Shown in pieces: positions 16,705 through 25,347 of a DNA stretch of 44,631 nt; position 1 is the first letter of the stretch, and every line of letters starts with the position of its first letter. The translations under genes and the position numbers were made by a program. The stretch is from JACDBE01 sp051002015. GTDB taxonomy: Bacteria; Actinomycetota; Acidimicrobiia; Spongiisociales; UBA5794. The stretch covers positions 1 through 44,631 of the forward strand of contig JBPCMS010000084.1 of the NCBI GenBank assembly GCA_051002015.1, written 5' to 3'. The notes under the pieces were generated by a model. It saw nothing but the letters and a program-made list of their open reading frames with translations, had not been told where the DNA came from and searched no databases.

Positions 16705-17879
16705 CCGATCCCCCGCCCGCCAACGTCCCCATCTACCGGCTCGGGGAGCTGATCCGCTACTTCCTCTATCTGGGATCGTTTGGCTTCGGGGGGCCGGTGG
16801 CCCTGGTCGGGTACATGCACCGCGACCTGGTGGAACGGAAAGGATGGATCAGCGACGACGAATACCGTGAGGGTCTCGCCCTCGCCAACCTCTCCCCCGG
16901 GCCTCTCGCCGCCCAACTCGGCATCTACCTGGGCTTCGTCCACTACCGGTTCCTCGGCGCCACCCTGGTAGCGGGCGCGTTCATCCTCCCCTCATTCCTG
17001 CTGGTGGTAGCGGCCGGCTGGGCATACGTTCGGTTCGGAGGGCTCCCCTGGATGCAGGCGGTGTTCTACGGGGTGGGAGCGGCGATCATCGGGATCATCG
17101 CCTGGAGCGCCTTCCGGCTCACCAGCAAGACCATGGGCCGAGACCCTCTCCTCTGGATCATATTCGGAGTGATGGCAGTGGTGACCGCGATAACCGAGAC
17201 CGAACGGATCGAGCTGTTCCCCCTCGCCGGGCTGGCGGTGTGGGCCGCCCGCAGCCCACGCCTCCGCCAGGCGATCCGCCGCACCGGGGCGGCCCTCCTT
17301 CTTCCCATTCCGCTCTTCTCACAGACCGACGGCTCCGGCTCGTCGTCGGAGCTGGGCGACATCTTCTGGTACTTTCTCAAAGCCGGCGCCTTCGTCTTCG
17401 GGAGCGGTCTGGCGATCGTCCCCTTCCTCTACGGTGGTGTGGTCGGCGGGTTCGGCTGGCTGGACGACCAACAGTTCCTAGACGCCGTCGCCGTCGCCAT
17501 GCTCACCCCCGGACCAGTCGTGATCACCACCGGGTTTATCGGCTATCTGGTGGCCGGGCTACCCGGAGCGGTGATCGCCTCCGTCGCCACCTTCCTCCCC
17601 GCCTACCTGCTCACCGTCTTTCCTGCCCCCTACTTCCGCAAACACGGCAGCCGGCCCGCTCTCGCCGCCGTGGTCGACGGGGTCACCGCAGCCGCCATCG
17701 GCGCCATCGCCGGTGCCGTCGTCGTCCTGGGACGGCGGGCGATCGTCGACCTCCCCACCGCCCTTCTCGCCATCGCCGCCCTGACCGCTCTGTGGAGAAC
17801 GCGCCGTCTCCCCGAACTGGTGGTCATCCTGATGGCGGCCGCCGCCGGCCTGGCCCTCTTCCCGACCTTCGGAACGTGA
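16701..17879 (+). CDS. chrA: Chromate transporter ChrA, two-domain form
   Basis: The 392-residue membrane protein has the two homologous halves of long-chain CHR transporters. The first half has LGSFGFGGPVALVGYMHRDL, with the gate-like SPGPLAAQLGIYLGF. The second half has GAFVFGSGLAIVPFLYGGVV and LTPGPVVITTGFIGYLVAG. About ten hydrophobic segments are visible. ChrA expels chromate from the cytosol using the proton-motive force. The GTG start at 16701 overlaps the stop of the ChrB stub, so transcription and translation are coupled with the ChrB genes. Confidence 0.9.
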   Translation: MTDPPPANVPIYRLGELIRYFLYLGSFGFGGPVALVGYMHRDLVERKGWISDDEYREGLALANLSPGPLAAQLGIYLGFVHYRFLGATLVAGAFILPSFLLVVAAGWAYVRFGGLPWMQAVFYGVGAAIIGIIAWSAFRLTSKTMGRDPLLWIIFGVMAVVTAITETERIELFPLAGLAVWAARSPRLRQAIRRTGAALLLPIPLFSQTDGSGSSSELGDIFWYFLKAGAFVFGSGLAIVPFLYGGVVGGFGWLDDQQFLDAVAVAMLTPGPVVITTGFIGYLVAGLPGAVIASVATFLPAYLLTVFPAPYFRKHGSRPALAAVVDGVTAAAIGAIAGAVVVLGRRAIVDLPTALLAIAALTALWRTRRLPELVVILMAAAAGLALFPTFGT

Positions 17880-18060
17880 CCTCCCCGGCACCATCTCCAC
17901 GGAGGTGGTCGATCGGGCCCTTCACCTTCACCTCCCTCGAACAGCCGATCCTGGCCGGGCTCACCACCACCGAGCGGCATCCCGCCGTCTACGCCCGCTA
18001 AAACGCCGCCGCCACCCTCGCCGGGTCGTTCGGCGCCCTCGCTGCCTGCTGCCGACGGCA
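17876..18060 (+). pseudogene. Internal fragment of an MFS transporter with an in-frame stop
   Basis: GTG 17876 overlaps the ChrA stop and gives 41 residues: VTSPAPSPRRWSIGPFTFTS, then LEQPILAGLTTTERHPAVYA-R. After TAA at 17999-18001 the same frame reads NAAATLAGSFGALAACCRR. The joined sequence resembles the stretch between helices 3 and 5 of MFS drug/cation transporters (LTT.ER..VYARWNA.A.LAGS.GAL). Both ends of the gene are missing. A stop codon now replaces one residue between VYAR and NAAA. Confidence 0.5.
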
Positions 18061-18079
18061 CGAACCTATCGTTCCGGCA

Positions 18080-18506
18080 CGCTCCCACCTCGAGGCTGGT
18101 GGTCCATGTACCCACGGACCGGCGAACCAGGAATCGCCATGCCCGACGACTGGGACCTCATACCGAGAGCCCGGGGTTGCACACCGCAGGCCTGCGGCTT
18201 CAGGGACCACCACACCGAGTTGCTGGCGCTGGACGCCACCGTCTGGGGACTCAGCGCCCAACCGATCGCCGAGCAAGCGGGGTTCGCCGAGCGAATGCAC
18301 ATCCCCTTCCCCCTCCTCAACGACTCCCGGCTCCGGCTCGCCGGACCGCCCCTCCAACTCCCCACCTTCACGGCGGCAGGGGTCACGCTGTACGGGCGGG
18401 TCACCCTCATGTGCCAGGGGGCCTGGATCACCAAGGTCTTCTACCCGGTGTTCCCCCCGACCAGAACGCCTCCGAAGTGATCAACCACTTCCGGTCGTTG
18501 AGCTGA
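18080..18506 (+). pseudogene. Truncated, frameshifted peroxiredoxin (AhpC/TSA, Bcp-like)
   Basis: From ATG 18106 the frame reads MYPRTGEPGIAMPDDWDLIP and RARGCTPQACGFRDHHTELL, with the peroxidatic Cys in GCTPQAC, then GLSAQ and HIPFPLLND, the thioredoxin-fold core of a thiol peroxidase. LVVHV, expected just before YPRTG, is in another frame at 18090-18105. Near the 3' end VFPP is followed by a shifted TRTPPK; one more C in the six-C run at about 18446-18451 restores DQNASEVINHFRSLS and the stop at 18506. The first 25 or so residues of the fold are absent. Confidence 0.7.
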
Positions 18507-18626
18507 GAGATGGGTGGACGCTGTTCTGGCCGAGCGGACGCCTCCACGAGAAGTACTCGACAAGTACGACGACGATGGGGCATCGACGGGTGCTGCGGGT
18601 GGCGCCTACGGGGATCGCCGAATGCC

Positions 18627-19259
18627 TCAGTCGGTGCAGCCGGTCAGACCGGCGGCGCGTAGCGCCTGCGGATCGGGGTCGACGTGACCGTGGGGGTGGG
18701 CATAGGCGGGATAGGTACCCCGGTAGCCGGCGACCCGCCCCAGCGGGGCGAGGATCCCGATCAACACCCGTTGCACCGCCGCCGGTGGCTTGGTGAACCG
18801 GATCACGTCGGCGAACTCGTCGGCGATCACCGCCGCCTGCAGCGGATTGGGACGACCCTTGCCGTTGACCTTGCCGTCGTTGGCCAGCCCGAACAAGGTC
18901 CCGATCAGCAGCTCGAACCGCTCCCCTTCGCCACGGTCCCCGGTGAGTTCGACCAGGACATGCGCGGCTTCGGTCTTGCTGGGGTTCCACCAGTCGTGGG
19001 GCTTGCCCGGGGGGGCGATGGCCTCCTCATCGGCGCTCAGCCGGATCTCCTCGCCACCGATCTTGGCCGCCAGGGTGCCACTGATCACCTTGAACCGCTC
19101 CGTGATGCCCCGGTGGATGTGCTCTCCGACCACGGCACTGCCCGGCTGGGCGATCAGATGGACGAGCCCTGGCCCGTCTGGCCGCTCCTCCGACCCCCTC
19201 AGCACCACCGCATACTCACCGGTGACCCGGTTCTCGTACATGTCGCCACAGCGGGACAT
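18627..19259 (-). CDS. Cupin-domain protein
   Basis: The 210-residue protein has one cupin barrel near residues 35-115: VVGEHIHRGITERFKVISGT gives the metal-binding His/His/Glu set, and AIAPPGKPHDWWNP gives the second motif with its His. The C-terminal 100 residues (GERFELLIGTLFGLANDGKV, VADVIRFT-like stretch and AYAHPHGHVDPD) resemble a family of actinobacterial cupins often annotated only by domain. Substrate unknown. I chose ATG 19259 because GGGAGGGA lies just upstream; a longer reading to 19310 lacks one. Confidence 0.75.
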   Translation of the reverse strand: MSRCGDMYENRVTGEYAVVLRGSEERPDGPGLVHLIAQPGSAVVGEHIHRGITERFKVISGTLAAKIGGEEIRLSADEEAIAPPGKPHDWWNPSKTEAAHVLVELTGDRGEGERFELLIGTLFGLANDGKVNGKGRPNPLQAAVIADEFADVIRFTKPPAAVQRVLIGILAPLGRVAGYRGTYPAYAHPHGHVDPDPQALRAAGLTGCTD

Positions 19260-19357
19260 CCGTTCCCTCCCCGGTTCGGAACGCAGGACGGCCGGCGCCG
19301 GTGGCGTCATGATACGCAGCGTGGCGATGTCGGACCCGAGCCAGGTGTGATTCGCGC

Positions 19358-19405
19358 TTCTTAGGACCGAAACGCGTCACCGGCGACGCGTTCCGATCCT
19401 AAGAA
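19358..19405. repeat. 48-bp palindrome, copy 1
   Basis: Two 21-base arms (19358-19378 and 19385-19405) flank a 6-base loop, ACCGGC. The arms begin TTCTTAGGA and end TCCTAAGAA, with ACGCGTC/GACGCGT nearest the loop. Two positions mismatch as C-A and A-C in plus-strand RNA but would be U-G and G-U wobbles in minus-strand RNA, so the minus-strand transcript can fold completely. It lies between the divergent cupin and nitroreductase genes. Confidence 0.85.
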
Positions 19406-19437
19406 ACCTGGTGTGCCCGACCTGGCACACTGGGGTG

Positions 19438-19815
19438 ATGCCTCTCCCGAGGGCGTTGGCCGAGTTCAACCGGTTCGCCACCAACCATGTCACCAAGCCG
19501 ATGGCGCGATATCTGCCTTGGTTCGGGGTCGTGCACCACCGCGGCCGGAAGACGGGCCGCATGTACACCACCCCGGTCAACGTGTTTGTCGACGGCGACC
19601 GCTACCTCATCGCCCTCACCTATGGCGCCGACACCGATTGGCTCCGCAACGTGATGGCGGAAGGTGGATGCGGGCTCGACCACGGCGGCCGCCGCCTCCG
19701 ACTCACCGGCCCGCATCGGCTGTCCACCGAGGCGGGGATGCAGGCGATGCCGGCCCCGGTTCGGGTGATCCTGCGTTCCCTCGACGTGACCGAGTTCGTC
19801 GAGTTGCACCGCTGA
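19438..19815 (+). CDS. Deazaflavin (F420)-dependent nitroreductase-family protein
   Basis: The 125-residue protein matches the DDN/Rv3547 family: MARYLPWFGVVHHRGRKTGR, MYTTPVNVFVDGDRYLIALT and YGADTDWLRNVMAEGGCGLD. The RGRKTGR loop and the TYGADTDWLRN segment are the family's cofactor-binding marks. These small split-barrel enzymes use coenzyme F420, typical of actinobacteria, to reduce varied substrates; the physiological one is unknown. ATG 19438 is preceded by GGGGTG. The gene sits exactly between two copies of the 48-bp palindrome. Confidence 0.85.
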   Translation: MPLPRALAEFNRFATNHVTKPMARYLPWFGVVHHRGRKTGRMYTTPVNVFVDGDRYLIALTYGADTDWLRNVMAEGGCGLDHGGRRLRLTGPHRLSTEAGMQAMPAPVRVILRSLDVTEFVELHR

Positions 19816-19844
19816 CCCACGGCTGCCCGGGGTCTCCCCCCGCG

Positions 19845-19892
19845 TTCTTAGGACCGAAACGCGTCGTCAGTGACGCGTTTCGATCCTAAGAA
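19845..19892. repeat. 48-bp palindrome, copy 2
   Basis: The same 21-base arms as copy 1 (19845-19865 and 19872-19892) enclose a different loop, GTCAGT. Only one arm position mismatches, again a G-U wobble on the minus strand. It lies between the convergent ends of the nitroreductase gene and the membrane gene, and the membrane gene's TAG stop is inside the right arm. It could serve there as a two-way terminator, though no T-run follows. Confidence 0.85.
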
Positions 19893-21028
19893 GGCATCGG
19901 GGCGATGGCATGGCGGTAGACGGCCCGCACCGCCAGGGTCTGGCGCACCTCGCCGACGAACTCGTCGAAGAACTCGCCGCGGTAGGTCGGGTCGGTCATC
20001 GCCGTCACCGTGAAGTAGAGACCGGAGAACGTGGCGAGGAACGCGGCCACCCGGATCAGCTCGACGCTGAGGATCAGGGAGTGGTCGAACAGGGTCGCCT
20101 GCCACAGGATGCCGGCCGGTTCGCCCGCCCACGCCTCGATGGTCTCCGGTCGCATGGCGATCATGCCGAAAGCAACGAAGAACGCCCCGACCAGGGCGCT
20201 CACCAGGACCACCTGGAAGCCGTGGTTGAACAGGATCACCAGGGCGAGGTTGACCCGCTCCCGGCGACTCAGCGGAGGCGCCGGCCCTGGATCGCCGGCG
20301 ATGGTGAGCGTCTCCACCGGTGTCCCGACGCAGAGCGCCACCAGGTCGGCGCCATGGGGTAACGACTCGAGCTGACGAAGCTCCCGGGGGATCTGGGTGG
20401 CGATGAACACACCGCCGAGCGTCACCAGCAGCACGGCGATGGCGGCGAGGTACCCGTTGGAGAGCCCGGAGATCATCTGCCAGGTGTCGGCGTTGACGAA
20501 CAGGAACAGCACGAACAGCAGCAGCAGCGGCAGTGCCCTGGCGAATAGCCCGACGATCCTGATGAGGCCCTTGGCCGACTGGGCCGCCGCCCAGCGGATC
20601 AGCGGGATCAGCCCGTAGGTGGTGACGGCGTACGCCAGCGCCAGGATGAGGAGGTTCTGGGCGATCACCCTGAGGGCGCTGATGCCCGCGCCCCCGAAGA
20701 GCAGATCGATCAGCGGGGCGGCGAGGACGAACACGCCGAGCTCGACCGCCCCGAGCCGGTCGGGGCGGGCCAGCAGCGGGCGGCCCCGCAGCCGGTTGAC
20801 CAATGCCCATGCCCCGATCAGCAGCGCCAACCCGCCGGCGGCCGCCAGCAGGTTCCCCCACCACGGCCAGTCGCTGTTGAGGACGACCAGCATGCTGAAC
20901 AGGAAGACGGCGGTGAGGAATGGCAGGGTCCTGGTCCAGATGTCCTCGGTGGCCGAGTAGTCGGCGATGAACTGGGGAACCCCACGACGGACGAACCATC
21001 GCTCCACCGAACGGCGGGTGCCCTCCAT
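19886..21028 (-). CDS. Multi-pass membrane protein of unknown function
   Basis: From ATG 21028 (MEGTRRSVERWFVRRGVPQF) the protein has 380 residues and nine or so hydrophobic segments, including ILALAYAVTTYGLIPLIRWA, LLLLFVLFLFVNADTW, AAIAVLLVTLGGVFIATQIP and VVLVSALVGAFFVAFGMIAM. The opening motif RWFVRRGVPQFI-DYS is familiar from actinobacterial hypothetical membrane proteins, but I know no function. The frame is open up to 21289, without a convincing ribosome site at any start. The stop codon lies inside palindrome copy 2. Confidence 0.7.
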   Translation of the reverse strand: MEGTRRSVERWFVRRGVPQFIADYSATEDIWTRTLPFLTAVFLFSMLVVLNSDWPWWGNLLAAAGGLALLIGAWALVNRLRGRPLLARPDRLGAVELGVFVLAAPLIDLLFGGAGISALRVIAQNLLILALAYAVTTYGLIPLIRWAAAQSAKGLIRIVGLFARALPLLLLFVLFLFVNADTWQMISGLSNGYLAAIAVLLVTLGGVFIATQIPRELRQLESLPHGADLVALCVGTPVETLTIAGDPGPAPPLSRRERVNLALVILFNHGFQVVLVSALVGAFFVAFGMIAMRPETIEAWAGEPAGILWQATLFDHSLILSVELIRVAAFLATFSGLYFTVTAMTDPTYRGEFFDEFVGEVRQTLAVRAVYRHAIAPMPS

Positions 21029-21287
21029 TGGCGGCAGGCTAACCCGCACGCCATCGGCCACCCTGGTTCCCGCCCCGCCGGCCGGCCAACGGCGGAACCT
21101 GTCACACCCCTCGGATATGGTACGAACCATGACCGGGACCCGCCCCGGGAGGGCCTCGCCCGCCTCGCCGACCGGGTGCGGGACGCCCTTGACCCTTGAC
21201 AGGAAGGTGGATGATCGACGAGAGAGCTCCTGGCCCGAAAGACCCCAGCACCCTGACGACGGCAGATCCGACCGGAAGGCGAAGAAC

Positions 21288-21739
21288 ATGGATTGGAAGC
21301 TCGAGCTGATACAAGTCCCGGTGTCGGATGTCGACCGGGCGAAGGTGTTCTACCGCGAGCAGGTCGGCTTCGTCGTCGACCTCGACCACCAGGTGAACGA
21401 CGAGACGCGCATCGTGCAGCTGACTCCTCCCGGGTCGGCATGCTCGATCGGCCTCAGCGCAGGGACCGACGCGCTCCCGGCCGGGGTCGTTGCATGGCAT
21501 GCGGATCGTCGTGTCGGACGTCGATGCGGCCCGGGCCGAGCTGGTCGAGCGGGGCGTCGATGCCAGCCCGATCCATCACTTCGACGGATCGGCGATGGTC
21601 GAGGGACGCGGCGGGCGCTGGAACTCGTTCGTGTTCTTCAGCGATCCGGAGCAACAGGTGGACGCTGCAGGAGAGACCGGCCGGCGACCGACCCACCGAG
21701 GCGGACACGGTTGATGGCGATGCTCGGGGGGACGGGTAG
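21288..21739 (+). pseudogene. VOC (glyoxalase-like) domain protein with two frameshifts
   Basis: ATG 21288 gives MDWKLELIQVPVSDVDRAKV, FYREQVGFVVDLDHQV and QLTPPGSACSIGLS, the first beta-alpha-beta module of a VOC protein. After about 21485 the second module continues in another frame: MRIVVSDVDAARAELVERGV and RWNSFVFFSDPE. The end WTLQERPAG is in the third frame, explained by a two-base loss near 21650, and stops at 21739. Three consecutive frames are needed to read one ordinary 150-residue protein, so the gene is broken or the assembly is faulty here. Confidence 0.75.
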
Positions 21740-21766
21740 CCTCCTGCCACCGATCGAACGGCATCG

Positions 21767-22717
21767 ATGAAAGTCACCGAGCATTACGCCAAGGCGGCCG
21801 AGCCGCTCATCTCGTACGAGATCATTCCGCCGCGACGGGGGGGCTCGATCGACGACATCCTCACCATGGTCGAGGCGCTGCTGCCCTTCGATCCGCCGTT
21901 CATCGACGTCACCAGCCACGCCGCCGAGGCGTACTACGAGGAGATGCCCGGCAACGTCGTCCGCCGCCACGTCAAGCGGAAGCGCCCGGGGACGATCGGG
22001 ATGTGTGCGGCCATCCAGTACCGCTACGGGATCGACGCCGTCCCCCACATCCTGTGCCAGGGCTTCACCCGCGAGGAGACCGAGGACGCCCTCATCGAGC
22101 TTCACTACCTTGGGATCCGCAACGTGCTCGCCGTGCGAGGCGACGACATCGGCCACGTCAAGCCGGAGCGTCCGGACCGGTCCGCCAACATCTACGCCAG
22201 CGACCTGGTCGGCCAGATCGTCCACATGAACGAGGGGCACTACCTCGAGGACCTGGTCGATGCCAAGCCGACCGACTTCTGTATCGGGGTCGGCGGCTAC
22301 CCCGAGAAGCACGTCGAAGCTCCCAACCTTGCCTGGGACATCGCCAACCTCAGGCGGAAGGTCGACGCCGGCGCCGACTACGTGGTCACCCAGATGTTCT
22401 TCGACAATCGGCACTACTTCCGCTTCGTCGAGATGTGCCGCCAGGCGGGGATCACGGTGCCGATCGTGCCCGGTCTGAAGATCCTTGCCACCACCAACCA
22501 CCTCCAGTCGCTCCCCCGCACCTTTGGGGCCGAGATCCCCGAGGCCCTGGCCGACGAGGTGCTCGCCGTCGACAGCAACGCCAAGGCGACCGACATCGGG
22601 GTGGCGTGGGCCAGGGAGCAGGCCACCGAGCTGCTCGAAGCAGGGGTGCCCGGGATCCACTTCTACATCATGAGCACCGCCAACCACGTGGTGCGGGTGG
22701 TGGAGCCGCTGCGGTGA
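21767..22717 (+). CDS. metF: 5,10-Methylenetetrahydrofolate reductase
   Basis: The 316-residue TIM-barrel flavoprotein reduces 5,10-methylene-THF to 5-methyl-THF, the methyl donor for methionine synthesis. Visible family marks are ISYEIIPPRRGGSIDDI at the N terminus with its catalytic Glu, IRNVLAVRGDDIGH for the folate/FAD pocket, FCIGVGGYPEKH, and GADYVVTQMFFDNRHYFRFV. The C-terminal GVPGIHFYIMSTANHVVRVV closes the barrel. Length is normal for the short bacterial form. It is coupled by GTGA to the small VOC gene downstream. Confidence 0.93.
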   Translation: MKVTEHYAKAAEPLISYEIIPPRRGGSIDDILTMVEALLPFDPPFIDVTSHAAEAYYEEMPGNVVRRHVKRKRPGTIGMCAAIQYRYGIDAVPHILCQGFTREETEDALIELHYLGIRNVLAVRGDDIGHVKPERPDRSANIYASDLVGQIVHMNEGHYLEDLVDAKPTDFCIGVGGYPEKHVEAPNLAWDIANLRRKVDAGADYVVTQMFFDNRHYFRFVEMCRQAGITVPIVPGLKILATTNHLQSLPRTFGAEIPEALADEVLAVDSNAKATDIGVAWAREQATELLEAGVPGIHFYIMSTANHVVRVVEPLR

Positions 22718-23088
22718 GCGCCCGCTCGCCCGGCTACGCCCTGCACCACGTTCAACTGGCCATCCCGGCCGGGATCGAGGACGCGTGCCGGGCCTTCTAC
22801 GTGGGCATCCTGGGCATGGTCGAGGTCGACAAGCCCCCGGGGCTGGCCGGGAGCGGTGGCCTGTGGCTGCGGACCGGCAGCCTCGAGATCCACCTCGGGG
22901 TGGAGGACGACTTCCGACCTGCCCGCAAGGCCCACCCTGGGATCATGGTGGACGATATCGACCTGGTGGCGGAACGGCTCGCCGCCGCCGGGGTGACCGT
23001 CACCTGGGACGACCGGCTGCCCGGACACCGGCGGTTCTACTGCCCCGACGCCGCCGGCAACCGACTCGAGTTCCTCTCCCCCACCTGA
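22714..23088 (+). CDS. VOC (glyoxalase/bleomycin resistance) family protein
   Basis: The 124-residue protein VSARSPGYALHHVQLAIPAG, ACRAFYVGILGMVEVDKPPG continues through LEIHLGVEDDF, HPGIMVDDIDLVAERLAAAG and RRFYCPDAAGNRLEFLSP, the complete two-module VOC fold. His near 11, His in IHLGVE and Glu in LEFLSP are candidate metal ligands. Substrate unknown. The GTG start overlaps the metF stop by 4 bases, so it is expressed with metF. Confidence 0.88.
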   Translation: MSARSPGYALHHVQLAIPAGIEDACRAFYVGILGMVEVDKPPGLAGSGGLWLRTGSLEIHLGVEDDFRPARKAHPGIMVDDIDLVAERLAAAGVTVTWDDRLPGHRRFYCPDAAGNRLEFLSPT

Positions 23089-23395
23089 CCCAGAGCCGGC
23101 AGACCGACGCCCGTTCTGTTTCCCCTCCCGGTCGGTTTCCCCTCCCGTTGTTTCCCCTCCGATTGGGAGGGAGGCCCGGCGAAGCCGGGCGGGGTGGGAG
23201 ACCGACGGCCCGAGGTGCTGTCTGACCTGCCTTCCCCCGACCCCGACCGGGCCCGGCGGTGCGTGGGCCTGCCTTCCCCCGCCCCGGCTGTCCTTGCCCG
23301 CCTCCGGCGATCGGCTCAGCCACCCTCCCCCGAAGGGGTAGGGGAAACAGACCCGCCCGGCTGTCCTTGCCCGCCTCGACTGTCTTCGCCTGCCA
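23089..23395. repeat. Convergent intergenic region with C-rich direct repeats and a hairpin
   Basis: GTTTCCCCTCC occurs at 23118, 23135 and 23150. GCCCGGC-GAA-GCCGGGC (23174-23190) is a perfect 7-bp stem with a 3-base loop. CTGTCCTTGCCCGCCTC occurs twice, ending at 23304 and 23376. CCCTCCCCCGAAGGGGTAGGGG near 23323-23344 is a further imperfect palindrome. The stretch separates the ends of the metF pair and the DUF885 gene, so the hairpins may end transcription from both sides. No coding frame is convincing. Confidence 0.6.
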
Positions 23396-25057
23396 TCAAG
23401 CGTTCGCCCAGACCTGAACCATCCGCTCGAGCGTGTCGAGGGGGACGTTGCCCGAACCGAGCACGGTGTCGTGGAACCCCTTGATGTCGAATCGGTCGCC
23501 CATCGCTTCCATGGCCTCCGCCCGCATCCGCAGGATCTCCAGCCTGCCGAGCATGTACCCACAGGCCTGACCGGGCATCCCGATGTACCGGTCGACCTCG
23601 TCGGCGATGGTGACCATGGTCATCGGCGAGTTCTCGGCGAAGTAGTCGATGGCCTGCTGCCGGCTCCACCCCAGGGCGTGCAGCCCGGTATCGATCACCA
23701 GCCGCCCGGCCCGCATCGAGTCTGCGGAGAGCATCCCGATCCGTTCCAGCGGTCCCGAGTAGAGCCCCATCTCATCGGCGAGCCGCTCGGTGTACAGGCC
23801 CCATCCCTCGGCGTATGCGTTGACGTTGACGTGCTTGCGGAACTCGGCGATGCCCTCCAGCTCGCCGGCGATGGCGAGCTGCAGATGGTGCCCGGGGATC
23901 CCCTCGTGGTAGGCCATCGCCTCGATCTCGAAGCGGTGCCAGCGGGTGGGATCGGCGGTGTTGATGAAGAAGATGCCGGGCCGGCTCCCATCCGTGGCCG
24001 GTGGGTAGTAGAAGGCGGTAGGCCCGGTGGGGGTCTCTTTCACCAGGCAGTCCGCCTTGGGCAGCCGTCCGAACCATTCCCCCATGGCCCCCTTGGCCTT
24101 CGCCATCGCCTGCTCGGACGCCGCCACGATCGAGGGCCCGTCCTCGAACAGCAGGCTGCTGTCGTTCCGCAGCCGGTCGAAGATCTCGGTGAGGTCGGAG
24201 ATGCCGAGCACCTCGCTCCCCAGCTCCCGGTACTCGTCGGCGAGACGCTCGATCTGCCACAGCCCGATGCGGTGGATCTCCTCGGCGGGCAGGTCGGTCG
24301 AGGTGTGGCGGCGCAGCAGCCTGCGGTACGTCTCGTCGCCGTCGTCGAGCCAGCACACACCCGGTTGATCCTCGGGGCGACCGGCCGGCGCCACGGTGTC
24401 GGCGACCATCCGCCGGTACTCGGCCCACGCCGGTCGCACCTCGGCCTCGACCACCTCGGCCAATTTCGTTCTCCACACCGCCGCCTCGTCGTCGGTCATG
24501 TCCGGCGCCGGGTCGATCCCGAGATACGGGTCCTCGGTCAGGTCCGAGGCGAGGTAGTCGTCGAGCTGGGCGACGGTGAGATCGCAGGTGTACCTCGGCG
24601 GTGTACGACCCGCTTCGACCCCCTCGGCCAACCGGCCCGCCAGCTCCCGGATGTACCTGCCCATCCCGGTGAACTTGGGGATCATGGCGGCGGCGTGGGC
24701 GGGTTCGAGCAGCCTGATCTGCTGCACGGCAACGGGCAGCTCGGTGTGGAGCCCGATGGCATGGTTGACGGCGAGCTCAGCCTGGCGGGTCTCGAGGACA
24801 TCGGCGGAACGGCTCGTCTCGAAGATCAGCAGATCGCGGGCCGACTGTTCGTCCCCGGTCAGGGCGCCCGGGTCGATCGACTCGGCCTCTGTGGCGAAAC
24901 CCCGGTAGGCGACTATGACCTCATCCTCGGCGGTCCTCGAGCCCTCCTCGAACCGGTCGTCGTGACGGTGGTCCCCGAGCAGGAGCGCCATGGTCGGGTT
25001 GACCGCGAGCTCGTGGTCCCAGAACGCGGTCCCCAACCGTTCCAATCGCTCGTTCAC
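23396..25057 (-). CDS. DUF885 family protein (M32-like metallopeptidase fold)
   Basis: The 553-residue protein opens MNERLERLGTAFWDHELAVN and has the DUF885 signature HEGIPGHHLQLAIAGELEGI around residue 390, an HExxxH-like zinc site, with EGWGLYTERLADEMGLY further on and AIDYFAENSPMTMVTIADEV near the C terminus. DUF885 proteins are predicted zinc peptidases/hydrolases with a helical fold and unknown substrates. No signal peptide, so cytosolic. ATG 25057 follows GAGGGAGGGG. Confidence 0.85.
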   Translation of the reverse strand: MNERLERLGTAFWDHELAVNPTMALLLGDHRHDDRFEEGSRTAEDEVIVAYRGFATEAESIDPGALTGDEQSARDLLIFETSRSADVLETRQAELAVNHAIGLHTELPVAVQQIRLLEPAHAAAMIPKFTGMGRYIRELAGRLAEGVEAGRTPPRYTCDLTVAQLDDYLASDLTEDPYLGIDPAPDMTDDEAAVWRTKLAEVVEAEVRPAWAEYRRMVADTVAPAGRPEDQPGVCWLDDGDETYRRLLRRHTSTDLPAEEIHRIGLWQIERLADEYRELGSEVLGISDLTEIFDRLRNDSSLLFEDGPSIVAASEQAMAKAKGAMGEWFGRLPKADCLVKETPTGPTAFYYPPATDGSRPGIFFINTADPTRWHRFEIEAMAYHEGIPGHHLQLAIAGELEGIAEFRKHVNVNAYAEGWGLYTERLADEMGLYSGPLERIGMLSADSMRAGRLVIDTGLHALGWSRQQAIDYFAENSPMTMVTIADEVDRYIGMPGQACGYMLGRLEILRMRAEAMEAMGDRFDIKGFHDTVLGSGNVPLDTLERMVQVWANA

Positions 25058-25126
25058 CGGTCGTCCCCTCCCTCTACGGATGTCGGGCAGCCCATCGAGC
25101 GCGCAACGACGGTCCGGTGGGCGGGG

Positions 25127-25332
25127 TCAGGTGGCGGGACCTGGCGTCACCACACCCGCCCCCTGCCGGTAGACGAGATCGGCGCCGAGCGGGCCACCGG
25201 CGGTCATGGCGGTCGCTGCGGTCACACCGAGGGCGACACCAGCCAGACGCCGGCCCCGGAGCCTGGCGACCAGCGAGGCCAGCTAGGCTCGACGCCCCCG
25301 CCGACCTCGGAGAAACGGGCGATGGTGGTCAT
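25127..25332 (-). pseudogene. Possible short decayed reading frame
   Basis: From ATG 25332 the frame reads MTTIARFSEVGGGVE and is lost at about 25287. A one-step shift restores LASLVARLRGRRLAGVALGV and TAATAMTAGGPLGADLVYRQ, ending at 25127 with TGA. The joined 65-residue product would have one hydrophobic segment. I see no family, and the evidence is only coding-like composition. Confidence 0.25.
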
Positions 25333-25347
25333 CGCCGATTCCCCTGG

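Noticed and set aside
21715..21766. A riboswitch ahead of metF
   Set aside because: Only about 30-50 bases separate it from the broken VOC gene and no conserved aptamer pattern is seen.
23100..23390. CRISPR array in the C-rich repeats
   Set aside because: Units are short, unevenly spaced and without uniform spacers; no cas genes are nearby.
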